NCBI RefSeq assembly: GCF_001425055.1
Contig: NZ_LMDK01000012.1
Coordinates: forward strand, 124,001-188,000
Reading direction: 5' to 3'
Length of the DNA: 64,000 bases
Source: Pelomonas sp. Root1237
GTDB taxonomy: Bacteria; Pseudomonadota; Gammaproteobacteria; Burkholderiales; Burkholderiaceae_C
Shown: positions 50,748 through 58,777 of the stretch, piece by piece
Position numbering within the stretch: the stretch's first letter is position 1
Layout: every line of letters starts with the position of its first letter
Notes under the pieces: model-generated
Database searches by the model: none
Seen by the model: only the letters and a program-made list of their open reading frames with translations
What the model was told of the DNA's origin: nothing
Made by a program: the position numbers and the translations under genes

Positions 50748-51121
50748 TGAGCAATCCGAAGAACGACCCAACGCTGGGCCGCCCCGAGTCGGGTGGCACC
50801 CCCTCGGGGGGTGTGGCCGGCGTACCCGCCGGTCCGGGGGCAAGGGAATGGCCTTTGTGGGAAGTATTTGTCCGCAGCAAGGCGGGCCTGGACCACAAGC
50901 ATTGCGGCAGCCTGCACGCGGCCGATGCGCCCATGGCCATCCAGATGGCGCGCGACGTGTACACGCGCCGCCAGGAAGGCACCAGCATCTGGGTCGTGCG
51001 CTCCGAGCAGATCGTCGCCAGCGACCCGGCCGAGAAGGGCAGCCTGTTCGACCCGGCCGACGACAAGGTCTACCGCCACCCCACGTTCTATGAGCTCCCC
51101 GATGAGCTCAACCACATGTGA
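50747..51121 (+). CDS. paaB: Phenylacetyl-CoA epoxidase subunit PaaB with an extra N-terminal segment
   Basis: The 124-residue protein has the full PaaB domain from residue 34 (EWPLWEVFVRSKAGLDHKH through VYRHPTFYELPDEL). The usual protein is about 95 residues and starts near that EWPLWEVFVR. The first 33 residues (GRPESGGTPSGGVAGVPAGP and neighbours) are low-complexity and encoded by palindromic repeat DNA. The ATG at 50747 overlaps the paaA stop, so the extra segment must be translated or bypassed by an internal start. PaaB bridges the epoxidase subunits. Confidence 0.9.
   Translation: MSNPKNDPTLGRPESGGTPSGGVAGVPAGPGAREWPLWEVFVRSKAGLDHKHCGSLHAADAPMAIQMARDVYTRRQEGTSIWVVRSEQIVASDPAEKGSLFDPADDKVYRHPTFYELPDELNHM
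50775..50845. repeat. Palindromic element within the 5' end of paaB
   Basis: Three palindromes lie in a row: GCCCCGAGTCGGGTGGC, CACCCCCTCGGGGGGTGTG and CCGGCGTACCCGCCGG. The middle one has the same CCCC-TC-GGGG core as the elements at 31126-31200 and 52540-52612. It adds about 24 codons in frame without a stop. Confidence 0.75.
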
Positions 51122-51885
51122 TGGACGCCAAGACCACTTACGTGCTCCGCCTGGCGGACACCTGTCTCATCCACAGCCAGAGGCTGTCCGAATGGGCCGG
51201 CCACGCGCCGGTGCTGGAGGAAGACCTGGCGCTGCCCAATATCGCGCTGGACCTGCTGGGCCAGGCGCGTGCGCTGCTGACGCATGCCGGTCAACTTGAA
51301 GGCGCCGGCCGCGATGAAGACCAGCTCGCCTTCCTGCGCGAGGAGCGCGACTACCGCAACATCATCCTCGTCGAACTGCCCAATGCGGCGGCCAGCCCGA
51401 GCGATGGCGGTGGCGGACGCGACTTCGCGCTGACGGTGCTGCGCAACACGGCCATGGCGATCTGGCTGGAGCTGCTGTACGAGCGCCTGCAGACCAGCCT
51501 CGACACCGAGCTGGCGGGCATTGCCGCCAAGTCGATCAAGGAAGTGCGCTACCACCGCCAGCACTCAGGCGACTGGGTGGTGCGCCTGGGCGACGGCACG
51601 GAGGATTCCAAGGCGCGCATGCAGGCGGCGCTGAACGTGCTGTGGCCGTACTTCAACGAGCTGTTCGCCGCCGATGGTGTCGACGGCGTCGGCCCCGCAT
51701 GGAACGAGCTGGAGCCTGAATGGCGCGCCCGCTGGGCCACGCTGATGGCCGAAGCCACGCTCACGCTGCCGCGCGAAAGCGCGATGCAGCCGCGTGGCAT
51801 TGACGGCATCCACTGCGAACACATGGGCCACATGCTGGCGACGATGCAGCACCTGCAGCGCATGTATCCCGGAGGCGTGTGGTGA
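51121..51885 (+). CDS. paaC: Phenylacetyl-CoA epoxidase subunit PaaC
   Basis: The 254-residue ferritin-like partner of PaaA matches PaaC: YVLRLADTCLIHSQRLSEWA, then DQLAFLREERDYRNIILVEL, and KEVRYHRQHSGDWVVRLGDG. Its diiron-like ligands are structural. The ATG overlaps the paaB stop (TGATG). Confidence 0.95.
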   Translation: MDAKTTYVLRLADTCLIHSQRLSEWAGHAPVLEEDLALPNIALDLLGQARALLTHAGQLEGAGRDEDQLAFLREERDYRNIILVELPNAAASPSDGGGGRDFALTVLRNTAMAIWLELLYERLQTSLDTELAGIAAKSIKEVRYHRQHSGDWVVRLGDGTEDSKARMQAALNVLWPYFNELFAADGVDGVGPAWNELEPEWRARWATLMAEATLTLPRESAMQPRGIDGIHCEHMGHMLATMQHLQRMYPGGVW

Positions 51886-52532
51886 ATCAAGGAGCCTGGA
51901 AGGCGGCGTCCACGGCCCGCGCTGCGTATCCGCAGCCCTCCGGGGTGGGCCTGCAAGAGGCCGTTGGCGGCGTTGCGCCGCTTGCCCGGGCTGACGGCCC
52001 GGGCTGCGCATCGCGCCTTGCCATCGACCCCTTGCCGGCCCACCGCGTGCCATGCCCGCCACCTTCCAGGCTCCTGGCCGCCCGCGCCAAGCTCAACGCC
52101 GTGCCCGACCCCGAGATCCCGGCGGTCAGCCTGGTGGAGCTGGGCATCGTGCGCGAGCTGCGCGAGACGGCGTCGGGCGTCGAGGTTGTGCTGACGCCGA
52201 CCTACAGCGGCTGCCCGGCGACCGAACTGATCGCCGACGACGTGCGTGCGGCGCTGGCTGAGTTTGGCGACGTGACCGTCACGATGCAGCGTGCGCCGGC
52301 GTGGAGCACCGACTGGATCACGCCCGAGGGCCGCGAGAAGCTGCAGCAGTACGGCATCGTGCCGCCGCAGTGCAGTGGCGAGCAAGCCATCCGCATCGTG
52401 CCGCGCCTGCGCTGCCCGCGTTGCGACAGCGGCCGCACGGAACAACTCTCCCGCTTCGGCTCCACCGCATGCAAGTCCACGTGGCGCTGCATCGAGTGCC
52501 TCGAACCCTTCGAATACTTCAAGCCGATCTAG
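51882..52532 (+). CDS. paaD: Phenylacetate degradation protein PaaD with an in-frame N-terminal insertion
   Basis: The 216-residue protein has an intact PaaD core from residue 65 on: NAVPDPEIPAVSLVELGIVR, then the metal-sulfur-type TPTYSGCPATELIADDVR, and the C-terminal CPRC...C...CIEC cysteines. PaaD is needed for epoxidase maturation and is normally about 165 residues. Residues 5-62 are encoded by a 184-bp element with 13-bp terminal inverted repeats and have no counterpart in the family. The GTG start overlaps the paaC stop. Confidence 0.88.
   Translation: MNQGAWKAASTARAAYPQPSGVGLQEAVGGVAPLARADGPGCASRLAIDPLPAHRVPCPPPSRLLAARAKLNAVPDPEIPAVSLVELGIVRELRETASGVEVVLTPTYSGCPATELIADDVRAALAEFGDVTVTMQRAPAWSTDWITPEGREKLQQYGIVPPQCSGEQAIRIVPRLRCPRCDSGRTEQLSRFGSTACKSTWRCIECLEPFEYFKPI
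51891..52074. repeat. 184-bp inverted-repeat element inside paaD
   Basis: GGAGCCTGGAAGG (51891-51903) and CCTTCCAGGCTCC (52062-52074) are perfect 13-bp inverted ends. Inside are further partial palindromes (GGTGGGCC and GGCCCACC; CCCGGGCTGACGGCCCGGG). The element has no stop codon in the paaD frame and directly precedes the conserved paaD core. Confidence 0.8.
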
Positions 52533-52539
52533 AACATGA

Positions 52540-52612
52540 CGCCCCCACGTTCACTTCGTTCACTGCCCCCCGAGGGGGCGCCAGTGCCCTTCGGGCGGCC
52601 GGGCGGGCACTG
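52540..52612. repeat. Palindromic element between paaD and paaE
   Basis: GCCCCCACGTTCACTTCGTT leads to TGCCCCCCGAGGGGGC, then AGTGCCC and GGGCACT form a further hairpin around a GC-rich loop. It belongs to the same CCCC-GA-GGGG class as the other elements listed. It fills the 82-base space before paaE. Confidence 0.75.
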
Positions 52613-52614
52613 AG

Positions 52615-53676
52615 ATGGCCCTCCATTTCCACCCCCTGCGCGTGACCTCCGTCGAGCGCGACACCGATGACGCGATGGTCGTCGGCTTCGAAGCGCCCGC
52701 TGACGGCTTCGGTTTCGAGCCCGGCCAGTACCTGACGCTGCGCGCCAGCGTCGGCGGCCAGGAGCTGCGCCGCAGTTACTCCATCTGCTCCGACCGCCGC
52801 CTGCAGGTCGGTATCCGCCGCGTCGATGGCGGCGCCTTCTCCAGCTGGGTGCATGAGCAGCTCAAGGCCGGCGACGTCATCGAGTCCTACCCGCCGCAAG
52901 GGCGCTTCTTGATGCCCGCAGCACAGGCCGAGGGGCGCCATGTGCTCTTCATCGCCGGCGGCTCGGGCATCACGCCCATCATCGCCATCCTGACGGCGCT
53001 GCTGGAGCGCGAGCCGAATGCCCGCGCGACGCTGATCTATTCGAACCGCCGCACCGCGTCGACGATGTTCAAGGAAGAACTCGAAGACCTGAAGAACCGC
53101 TTCATGACGCGGCTGTCCCTGCACCTGGTCTTTAGCCGCGAGGCCGTCGACGCGCCGCTGTACGGCGGCCGCCTGGATGCGGGCAAGCTCAGCGTCTTCC
53201 TGGCCGGCCCGGTGCCGGCGGCGAGCATTGACGAAGTCTTCGTCTGCGGCCCCTTCGAGATGAACGACCAGGCCGAGGCTGCGCTGCTCGGCTCGGGCAT
53301 CCCGGCCGAGCGCATCCACATCGAGCGCTTCGGCACGCCGGAGACGCTATCCGGCAAACCCGTGCCCCACGAGGTCAAGCCTGGCGACGCGCCCCAGGCC
53401 CGCGTGACCGTCATCCGCGACGGCCTGTCGCGCGAGATCGAGTTCCATTCCAGCGACCCCAGCCTGCTCGACGCCGCTGCGCGCGAAGGCATGGATGTGC
53501 CGTTCTCGTGCAAGAGCGGCGTCTGCTCCACCTGCCGCTGCAAGCTCATCGAGGGCGAGGTGCGCATGGACAAGAACTTCGCCCTGGACAAGGCCGAGGT
53601 CGCCGCCGGCTTCATCCTGAGCTGCCAGGCCCATCCGTTGACGGAGCGGGTCGTGATTTCCTTCGACGAACGCTGA
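52615..53676 (+). CDS. paaE: Phenylacetyl-CoA epoxidase reductase subunit PaaE
   Basis: The 353-residue reductase passes electrons from NADPH to the PaaA diiron site. It has an FAD-binding barrel (ELRRSYSICSDRRLQVGIRR), an NADPH domain (HVLFIAGGSGITPIIAILTA) and a plant-type 2Fe-2S domain with Cys299, Cys304, Cys307 and Cys337. Its stop overlaps the regulator start (TGATG). Confidence 0.96.
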   Translation: MALHFHPLRVTSVERDTDDAMVVGFEAPADGFGFEPGQYLTLRASVGGQELRRSYSICSDRRLQVGIRRVDGGAFSSWVHEQLKAGDVIESYPPQGRFLMPAAQAEGRHVLFIAGGSGITPIIAILTALLEREPNARATLIYSNRRTASTMFKEELEDLKNRFMTRLSLHLVFSREAVDAPLYGGRLDAGKLSVFLAGPVPAASIDEVFVCGPFEMNDQAEAALLGSGIPAERIHIERFGTPETLSGKPVPHEVKPGDAPQARVTVIRDGLSREIEFHSSDPSLLDAAAREGMDVPFSCKSGVCSTCRCKLIEGEVRMDKNFALDKAEVAAGFILSCQAHPLTERVVISFDER

Positions 53677-54293
53677 TGGCACGCAAACGCGCCCCCGGCT
53701 TCGAGGCCCAACGCGAGGACATCCTCGCCGCCGCCGCCCGCCTGTTTGCCGAGCAGGGCTTCAGCGCCACGTCCATGAACCAGGTCGCCGAGGCCTGCGG
53801 CGTCGCCAAGCCGACCCTGTACCACTACTTCCAGGACAAGCAGGAGCTGCTGGCCCAGATCTGCGACAGCCATGTGCATGCGCTGCTGGCCCTGGTCGAA
53901 GAGGTCAAGTCCCGGCAGCTGACGCCCGACGCGCAGCTGCGCGCCCTCATCGAGCGTTTCACGCGCTCCTATGCCGACGCCCAGGCCCAGCACCGCGTGC
54001 TGACCAGCGAGATCAAGTTCCTGGCCGATGCCGAGCGCGAACGCCTGCTGGACGTTGAGCGCCGCGTCGTCAGCGAGTTCGCGGCGGCCGTCTGCCAGGT
54101 GCGGCCAGAACTGCGCGACGCCAACCTGCACAAGCCGCTGACCATGCTGCTTTTTGGCATGATCAACTGGACCTTCACCTGGCTGCGGCCCGACGGCGAG
54201 CTCTCGCACGAGGCGCTCGCCACCCTGGTCAGTGACCTGTTCTTTGGTGGGCTCGGCGCGGTGCAACTGCGCCAGCCCGCCCTCATTCCATAA
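53676..54293 (+). CDS. paaR: TetR-family repressor, PaaR type
   Basis: The 205-residue protein has an N-terminal TetR helix-turn-helix (ILAAAARLFAEQGFSATSMN, then EACGVAKPTLYHYFQDKQEL). The C-terminal domain is long and helical. It lies in the paa operon, coupled to paaE, and the operon promoter carries a PaaR-type palindrome, so negative autoregulation relieved by phenylacetyl-CoA is likely. That ligand is known for TetR-type PaaR in other bacteria. Confidence 0.9.
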   Translation: MARKRAPGFEAQREDILAAAARLFAEQGFSATSMNQVAEACGVAKPTLYHYFQDKQELLAQICDSHVHALLALVEEVKSRQLTPDAQLRALIERFTRSYADAQAQHRVLTSEIKFLADAERERLLDVERRVVSEFAAAVCQVRPELRDANLHKPLTMLLFGMINWTFTWLRPDGELSHEALATLVSDLFFGGLGAVQLRQPALIP

Positions 54294-54322
54294 CCCCGAT
54301 GACATCCCGAGGAGACGACCCC

Positions 54323-55468
54323 ATGAAGCGATTCAAGCAACTCGCCCTGGCCCTGGCGGCCACGCTGAGCCTGGCGGCCCAGGCTGACATCACCGTCGGC
54401 GTCACGTTGTCGGCCACCGGCCCGGCGGCCTCGCTCGGGATCCCGGAGAAGAACACCGTCGCCCTGATGCCGACCACCATCGGCGGCCAGAAGGTCCACT
54501 ACATCGTGCTGGACGACGCCTCCGACACGACGACGGCCGTCGCCAACACGCGCAAGCTCATCACCGACAGCAAGGTCGACATCGTCATCGGTTCCACCGT
54601 CACGCCCAATTCGCTGGCGATGATCGATGCGGTGTCAGAAGCGCAGACGCCGATGATCTCGATGGCCGCTTCGGCACGCATCGTCGAGCCTGTCGACGCG
54701 AAAAAGCGCTGGGTCTTCAAGACGCCGCAGAACGACATCATGATGGCCCTGGCCATCGTGACCCACATGGTCGACAACGGCATCAAGACGGCCGGCTTCA
54801 TCGGCTTTGCCGACGCCTATGGTGAAGGCTGGTGGGGAGAGTTCAACAAGATCGCCGCGACGAAGAAGCTCAACGTCGTCGCGAGCGAACGCTACAACCG
54901 CACGGACACGTCGGTCACCGGCCAGGTGCTCAAGCTGGTAGCCGCCAAGCCCGACGCCATTCTCATTGCCGGCTCGGGCACGCCCGCAGCGCTGCCGCAG
55001 AAGGCGCTCAGGGAGCGCGGCTATGCCGGCAAGATCTATCAGACCCATGGCATCGCCAACAACGACTTCCTGCGGGTCGGCGGCAAGGATGTCGAAGGCA
55101 CGCTGCTGCCCGCTGGCCCGGTGCTCGTCGCGGCCCAGCTGCCGGCCGACCACCCGGTGAAGAAGAGCGCCCAGGACTACATCGCCAAGTACGAGGCCGC
55201 CCACGGCAAGGGCTCGGTCTCGACCTTCGGTGGCCATGCCTGGGACGCCGGCTTGCTGCTCGCCGCCGCCGCGCCCGAGGCGCTGAAGAAGGCCCAGCCC
55301 GGCACGCCGGCCTTCCGCGCCGCGCTGCGCGATGCGCTGGAAAACGTGAAGAACCTGGCCGGCGCGCATGGCGTCTACAACATGTCGTCAGGTGACCACC
55401 TGGGCCTGGACCAGCGCGCTCGCGTGATGGTGCAGATCGAAAACGGCGCTTGGAAACTCATCAAGTGA
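54323..55468 (+). CDS. Branched-chain-type ABC solute-binding protein
   Basis: The 381-residue periplasmic protein has a signal peptide (LALALAATLSLAAQA). The type I binding fold shows ITVGVTLSATGPAASLGIPE and VDIVIGSTVTPNSLAMIDAV. GAGGAG lies upstream of the ATG. It lies between paaR and paaZ without permease or ATPase genes, so it may capture an aromatic acid for a transporter encoded elsewhere. The pairing with paa genes suggests phenylacetate or a precursor, which is inference. Confidence 0.88.
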   Translation: MKRFKQLALALAATLSLAAQADITVGVTLSATGPAASLGIPEKNTVALMPTTIGGQKVHYIVLDDASDTTTAVANTRKLITDSKVDIVIGSTVTPNSLAMIDAVSEAQTPMISMAASARIVEPVDAKKRWVFKTPQNDIMMALAIVTHMVDNGIKTAGFIGFADAYGEGWWGEFNKIAATKKLNVVASERYNRTDTSVTGQVLKLVAAKPDAILIAGSGTPAALPQKALRERGYAGKIYQTHGIANNDFLRVGGKDVEGTLLPAGPVLVAAQLPADHPVKKSAQDYIAKYEAAHGKGSVSTFGGHAWDAGLLLAAAAPEALKKAQPGTPAFRAALRDALENVKNLAGAHGVYNMSSGDHLGLDQRARVMVQIENGAWKLIK

Positions 55469-57507
55469 GTACGCTTCAAAGTTACATCGCCGGCCGCTGG
55501 GTCGGTGAACGAGCGGCCAAGCCACTGGCCAGCGCGATCAACGGCCGCGTGGTTGCGCATACGCATGAAGAGGGCCTGGACTTCGCCGAGGCCATGGCCT
55601 TCGCGCGTGGCACGGCGCTGCCCAGCCTGCTGCGCACCCATTTCCAGGACCGCGCCCGCGTGCTGAAGGCGCTGGCCGCCTACCTGATGGAACGCAAGGA
55701 AGAGCTGTACGCCATCAGCGCCCACACCGGCGCGACGCGCAGCGACTCCTGGATCGACATCGAGGGCGGCATCGGCACCTTGTTTGCCTACGCCTCCATC
55801 GGCGGCAAGGACCTGCCGAGCAGCAATGTGCTGCACGAGGGCCCGGCCATGCGGCTGGGCGCCAACAACCACTTCATCGGCAGCCATGTGATGGTGCCCA
55901 AGCGGGGCGTGGCCCTGCACATCAACGCCTTCAATTTCCCGATGTGGGGGATGCTGGAGAAGTTTGCGCCGAGCTTCCTGGCCGGCATGCCTTGCCTGAT
56001 CAAGCCTGCCACGGCCACCAGCTATGTGGCCGAGGCCTGCGTGCGCCTCATCGTCGAGTCGGGCCTGGTGCCGGCCGGCGCGCTGCAGCTCATCATTGGC
56101 GGCACGGGTGATCTGTTCGAGCGCCTGGACGAGGCCGACGTCGTCACCTTCACCGGCAGCGCCGACACCGCGCTGATGCTGAAGGCCCACCCGAACCTGC
56201 TGAAGAAGAGCATCCCCTTCAACGCCGAGGCCGACAGCCTGAACTGCGCCATCCTCGCGCCCGACGTGACGCCGGATGACCCGGAGTTCGACCTCTTCAT
56301 CAAGGAGGTGGCGCGCGAGATGACGGCCAAGGCCGGCCAGAAGTGCACGGCCATCCGCCGCACCATCGTGCCCGCCAGCCGCATCGATGCGGTGGCCACT
56401 GCACTGAAGGCGCGCTTGTCCAAGACGGTGGTGGGTGACCCGGCTGTCGAAGGCGTGCGCATGGGCGCGCTAGCCAGCAAGGCGCAGCAGGCCGACGTGG
56501 CCGAACGCGTGGCCCAACTGGCCAAGAACTGCGAGTTGCTGCTGTCCGGGCGCGACGGTTTTGCGCCCAAGGGCGAAGGTGTCAGCGACGGCGCCTTCTT
56601 CGCCCCGACGCTGCTGCTGGCCCGCGACTCAGCTGCGAGCGACGCCCACCACCTGGAAGCCTTCGGCCCGGTGACGACGCTGCTGCCCTATGGCGATTTC
56701 GAGGAGGCCCTGCACCTGGCGACGCTGGGCCGCGGCAGCCTGGTCGGCACCATCTGCACGAAGACACCGGCCCTGGCCGCCCAAGCTGTGCCGACCTTCG
56801 CCGCCTGGCATGGCCGCATGCTGGTGCTGGACCGCGAAGCCGCGCTGGAGAACACCGGCCATGGTTCGCCGCTGCCCAAGCTCAAGCACGGCGGCCCCGG
56901 CCGCGCGGGCGGGGGCGAGGAACTGGGTGGCCTGCGCGCCGTGAAGCACTATCTGCAGCGCTGCGCCGTGCAGGGCTCGCCGACGATGATCTCGGCTATC
57001 ACTGGTGAGTACCAGCGCGGCGGCGCAGTCACCGAGAGCGATATCCATCCCTTCCGTCGCTACTTCGAGGACGTCGAGGTGGGTATGAGCCTGCTGACGC
57101 ATCGCCGCACGGTGGGCGAGGCCGACATCGTCGCCTTTGGTGGCCTGTCGGGTGACTACTTCTACATGCACTTCGACGAAGTGGCGGCCAAGGAATCGCC
57201 CTTCGGCAAGCGCATCGCCCATGGCTACTTCGTGCTGTCGGCCGCAGCCGGCCTGTTCGTCAGCCCGGCGCCTGGCCCGGTGCTCGCGAACTACGGCTTG
57301 GAGAATCTGCGCTTCGTCACGCCCGTGGCGATCGGCGACACCATCCAGGCACGCCTGACCGCCAAGCGCAAGATCGACCGCCCGCCGCGCGACGACCAGC
57401 CCGCGCAAGGCGTCATCGGCTGGGACGTGGCCGTTACCAACCAGCGTGACGAGCTCTGCGCGAGCTACGAAATCCTGACCTTGGTGGCCAAGCGCATCGC
57501 GGGATGA
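55465..57507 (+). CDS. paaZ: Bifunctional oxepin-CoA hydrolase / semialdehyde dehydrogenase PaaZ
   Basis: The 680-residue fusion opens the oxepin-CoA ring and oxidises the aldehyde formed. The N-terminal aldehyde dehydrogenase has FNAEADSLNCAILAPD and the catalytic cysteine in AKAGQKCTAIRRTIV. The C-terminal MaoC-type hydratase has DIVAFGGLSGDYFYMHFDEV and KRIAHGYFVLSAAAG. The GTG start overlaps the preceding stop. It ends the recognised paa genes; paaF, paaH and paaJ are not seen. Confidence 0.95.
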   Translation: MSTLQSYIAGRWVGERAAKPLASAINGRVVAHTHEEGLDFAEAMAFARGTALPSLLRTHFQDRARVLKALAAYLMERKEELYAISAHTGATRSDSWIDIEGGIGTLFAYASIGGKDLPSSNVLHEGPAMRLGANNHFIGSHVMVPKRGVALHINAFNFPMWGMLEKFAPSFLAGMPCLIKPATATSYVAEACVRLIVESGLVPAGALQLIIGGTGDLFERLDEADVVTFTGSADTALMLKAHPNLLKKSIPFNAEADSLNCAILAPDVTPDDPEFDLFIKEVAREMTAKAGQKCTAIRRTIVPASRIDAVATALKARLSKTVVGDPAVEGVRMGALASKAQQADVAERVAQLAKNCELLLSGRDGFAPKGEGVSDGAFFAPTLLLARDSAASDAHHLEAFGPVTTLLPYGDFEEALHLATLGRGSLVGTICTKTPALAAQAVPTFAAWHGRMLVLDREAALENTGHGSPLPKLKHGGPGRAGGGEELGGLRAVKHYLQRCAVQGSPTMISAITGEYQRGGAVTESDIHPFRRYFEDVEVGMSLLTHRRTVGEADIVAFGGLSGDYFYMHFDEVAAKESPFGKRIAHGYFVLSAAAGLFVSPAPGPVLANYGLENLRFVTPVAIGDTIQARLTAKRKIDRPPRDDQPAQGVIGWDVAVTNQRDELCASYEILTLVAKRIAG

Positions 57508-57830
57508 ACGCAGCGCAGGCCCGAGCACTCGCCTTGGGCCTGCCCGGTGCGGTCGAAACGCCGCATCACGAACTGACGTCCTTCCGGCTGCCAGGCGCGA
57601 AGGGCAAGATCTTCGCGACGATGACGCCCGACGGCGCGGAGTTGCGCGTCTTCATCAAGGACGAGGATTCGCGCGATGCGTGGATCGATCGTGAGGCAGG
57701 GGTCGTAGAGCCGCTGTTCTGGGGCGCCAGGCGCTGCGGCGTGAAGCTGCTGCTCGCGAAAGCCAAGCTGGGCTGCGTCAAGGAGTTGCTCTCGCAGTCC
57801 TGGCGCGACAACGGCGGAGTCAGCGCGTGA
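57504..57830 (+). CDS. MmcQ/YjbR-family protein
   Basis: The 108-residue protein has the YjbR fold pattern: ALGLPGAVETPHHELTSFRL, KIFATMTPDGAELRVFIKDE, and GVKLLLAKAKLGCVKELLSQ. The family binds DNA-like surfaces in structure, but its function is unclear. It overlaps paaZ by four bases and converges on the NlpC/P60 gene, overlapping it by 11 bases. Confidence 0.88.
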   Translation: MNAAQARALALGLPGAVETPHHELTSFRLPGAKGKIFATMTPDGAELRVFIKDEDSRDAWIDREAGVVEPLFWGARRCGVKLLLAKAKLGCVKELLSQSWRDNGGVSA

Positions 57831-58539
57831 CCGGGCCTTCGCCAGCTGCCGCCTTCAGGTCAGCGCGGCGTGCGCCCGTGAAGCGCTTGGCCCAGTAGGA
57901 ATCGCGCATGTCTTCCACCCGCACGGCGCTGCCGGTGCGCGGGGCGTGGATGAACTTGCCTTCGCCGACATAGATGCCCACGTGGCTGAAGGTGCGCTTC
58001 ATCGTGTTGAAGAACACCAGGTCGCCAGGCTTGAGTTCGTTCTGGTGGATAGGCAGCAGGCTGCTGTCCTTGGCCTGTTCGTCGGCGCGGCGCGGCAGCA
58101 CCAGGCCCACGCTCATCTCGAAGATGTGGCGGGTGAAGCCGCTGCAGTCAAAGCCGTTCTCGACCGAATTGCCACCGCGCGTGTAACGCACGCCAAGGAA
58201 GTTCATGGCCGACAGCACCAGGTCGGACGCGGTGTCGCGCACGCTGGCCAGCAGGCGAGATGACCCGCCCGATTCAGCGCTGGCCAGCAGGCCGCGTTCG
58301 CTGAGGAAGCGGCTGACGGCATCCTGGGCCGTTGCGGGCTTGGTGGCGCCTGCCGGCTGGGTGTTGGCCTTGTCCGTGGCGGCCTGCTGCTGCAGGCTCT
58401 GGCCGTAGGCTCCCGTCATCGTGCCTGGTGGCGGCGTGACTGTCGCGGCCTGGGCCACGCCTTGCGCATGCGCAGCAAAGCTGGCAGCCAGGAGGCCGGC
58501 AACAGCGATGCGGTTCAGCAGGGCAGAGGACAAGGGCAT
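57820..58539 (-). CDS. NlpC/P60-family cell-wall hydrolase
   Basis: The 239-residue protein has a signal peptide (IAVAGLLAASFAAHAQG). The C-terminal NlpC/P60 domain has the catalytic cysteine in NGFDCSGFTRHIF and the histidine in FSHVGIYVGEGKFIHAP. It cuts peptidoglycan stem peptides in the periplasm. A low-complexity linker separates the signal peptide from the domain. Confidence 0.92.
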   Translation of the reverse strand: MPLSSALLNRIAVAGLLAASFAAHAQGVAQAATVTPPPGTMTGAYGQSLQQQAATDKANTQPAGATKPATAQDAVSRFLSERGLLASAESGGSSRLLASVRDTASDLVLSAMNFLGVRYTRGGNSVENGFDCSGFTRHIFEMSVGLVLPRRADEQAKDSSLLPIHQNELKPGDLVFFNTMKRTFSHVGIYVGEGKFIHAPRTGSAVRVEDMRDSYWAKRFTGARRADLKAAAGEGPVTR

Positions 58540-58777
58540 TCGGGAGAGAGAGAAACCGGGGCGGACCGCGGGCGGTCGCGATAGCGGAGTGGGACAGCGG
58601 CGCGGAGGTTAGGGGGGCACCCTGGCACCGTCAATCGAAGCGGACGTAAAGCGCGCGATTTTCAGGGCAAACCCCGGCTTGGCCGACGGTGAACCCCGTA
58701 AAAACCCTGCAATTCATCACGCCAAGGTGTTGCGAAAGGTCAGATTGCCGTCAGTGCCTCGGATTCACACTCCCCGC

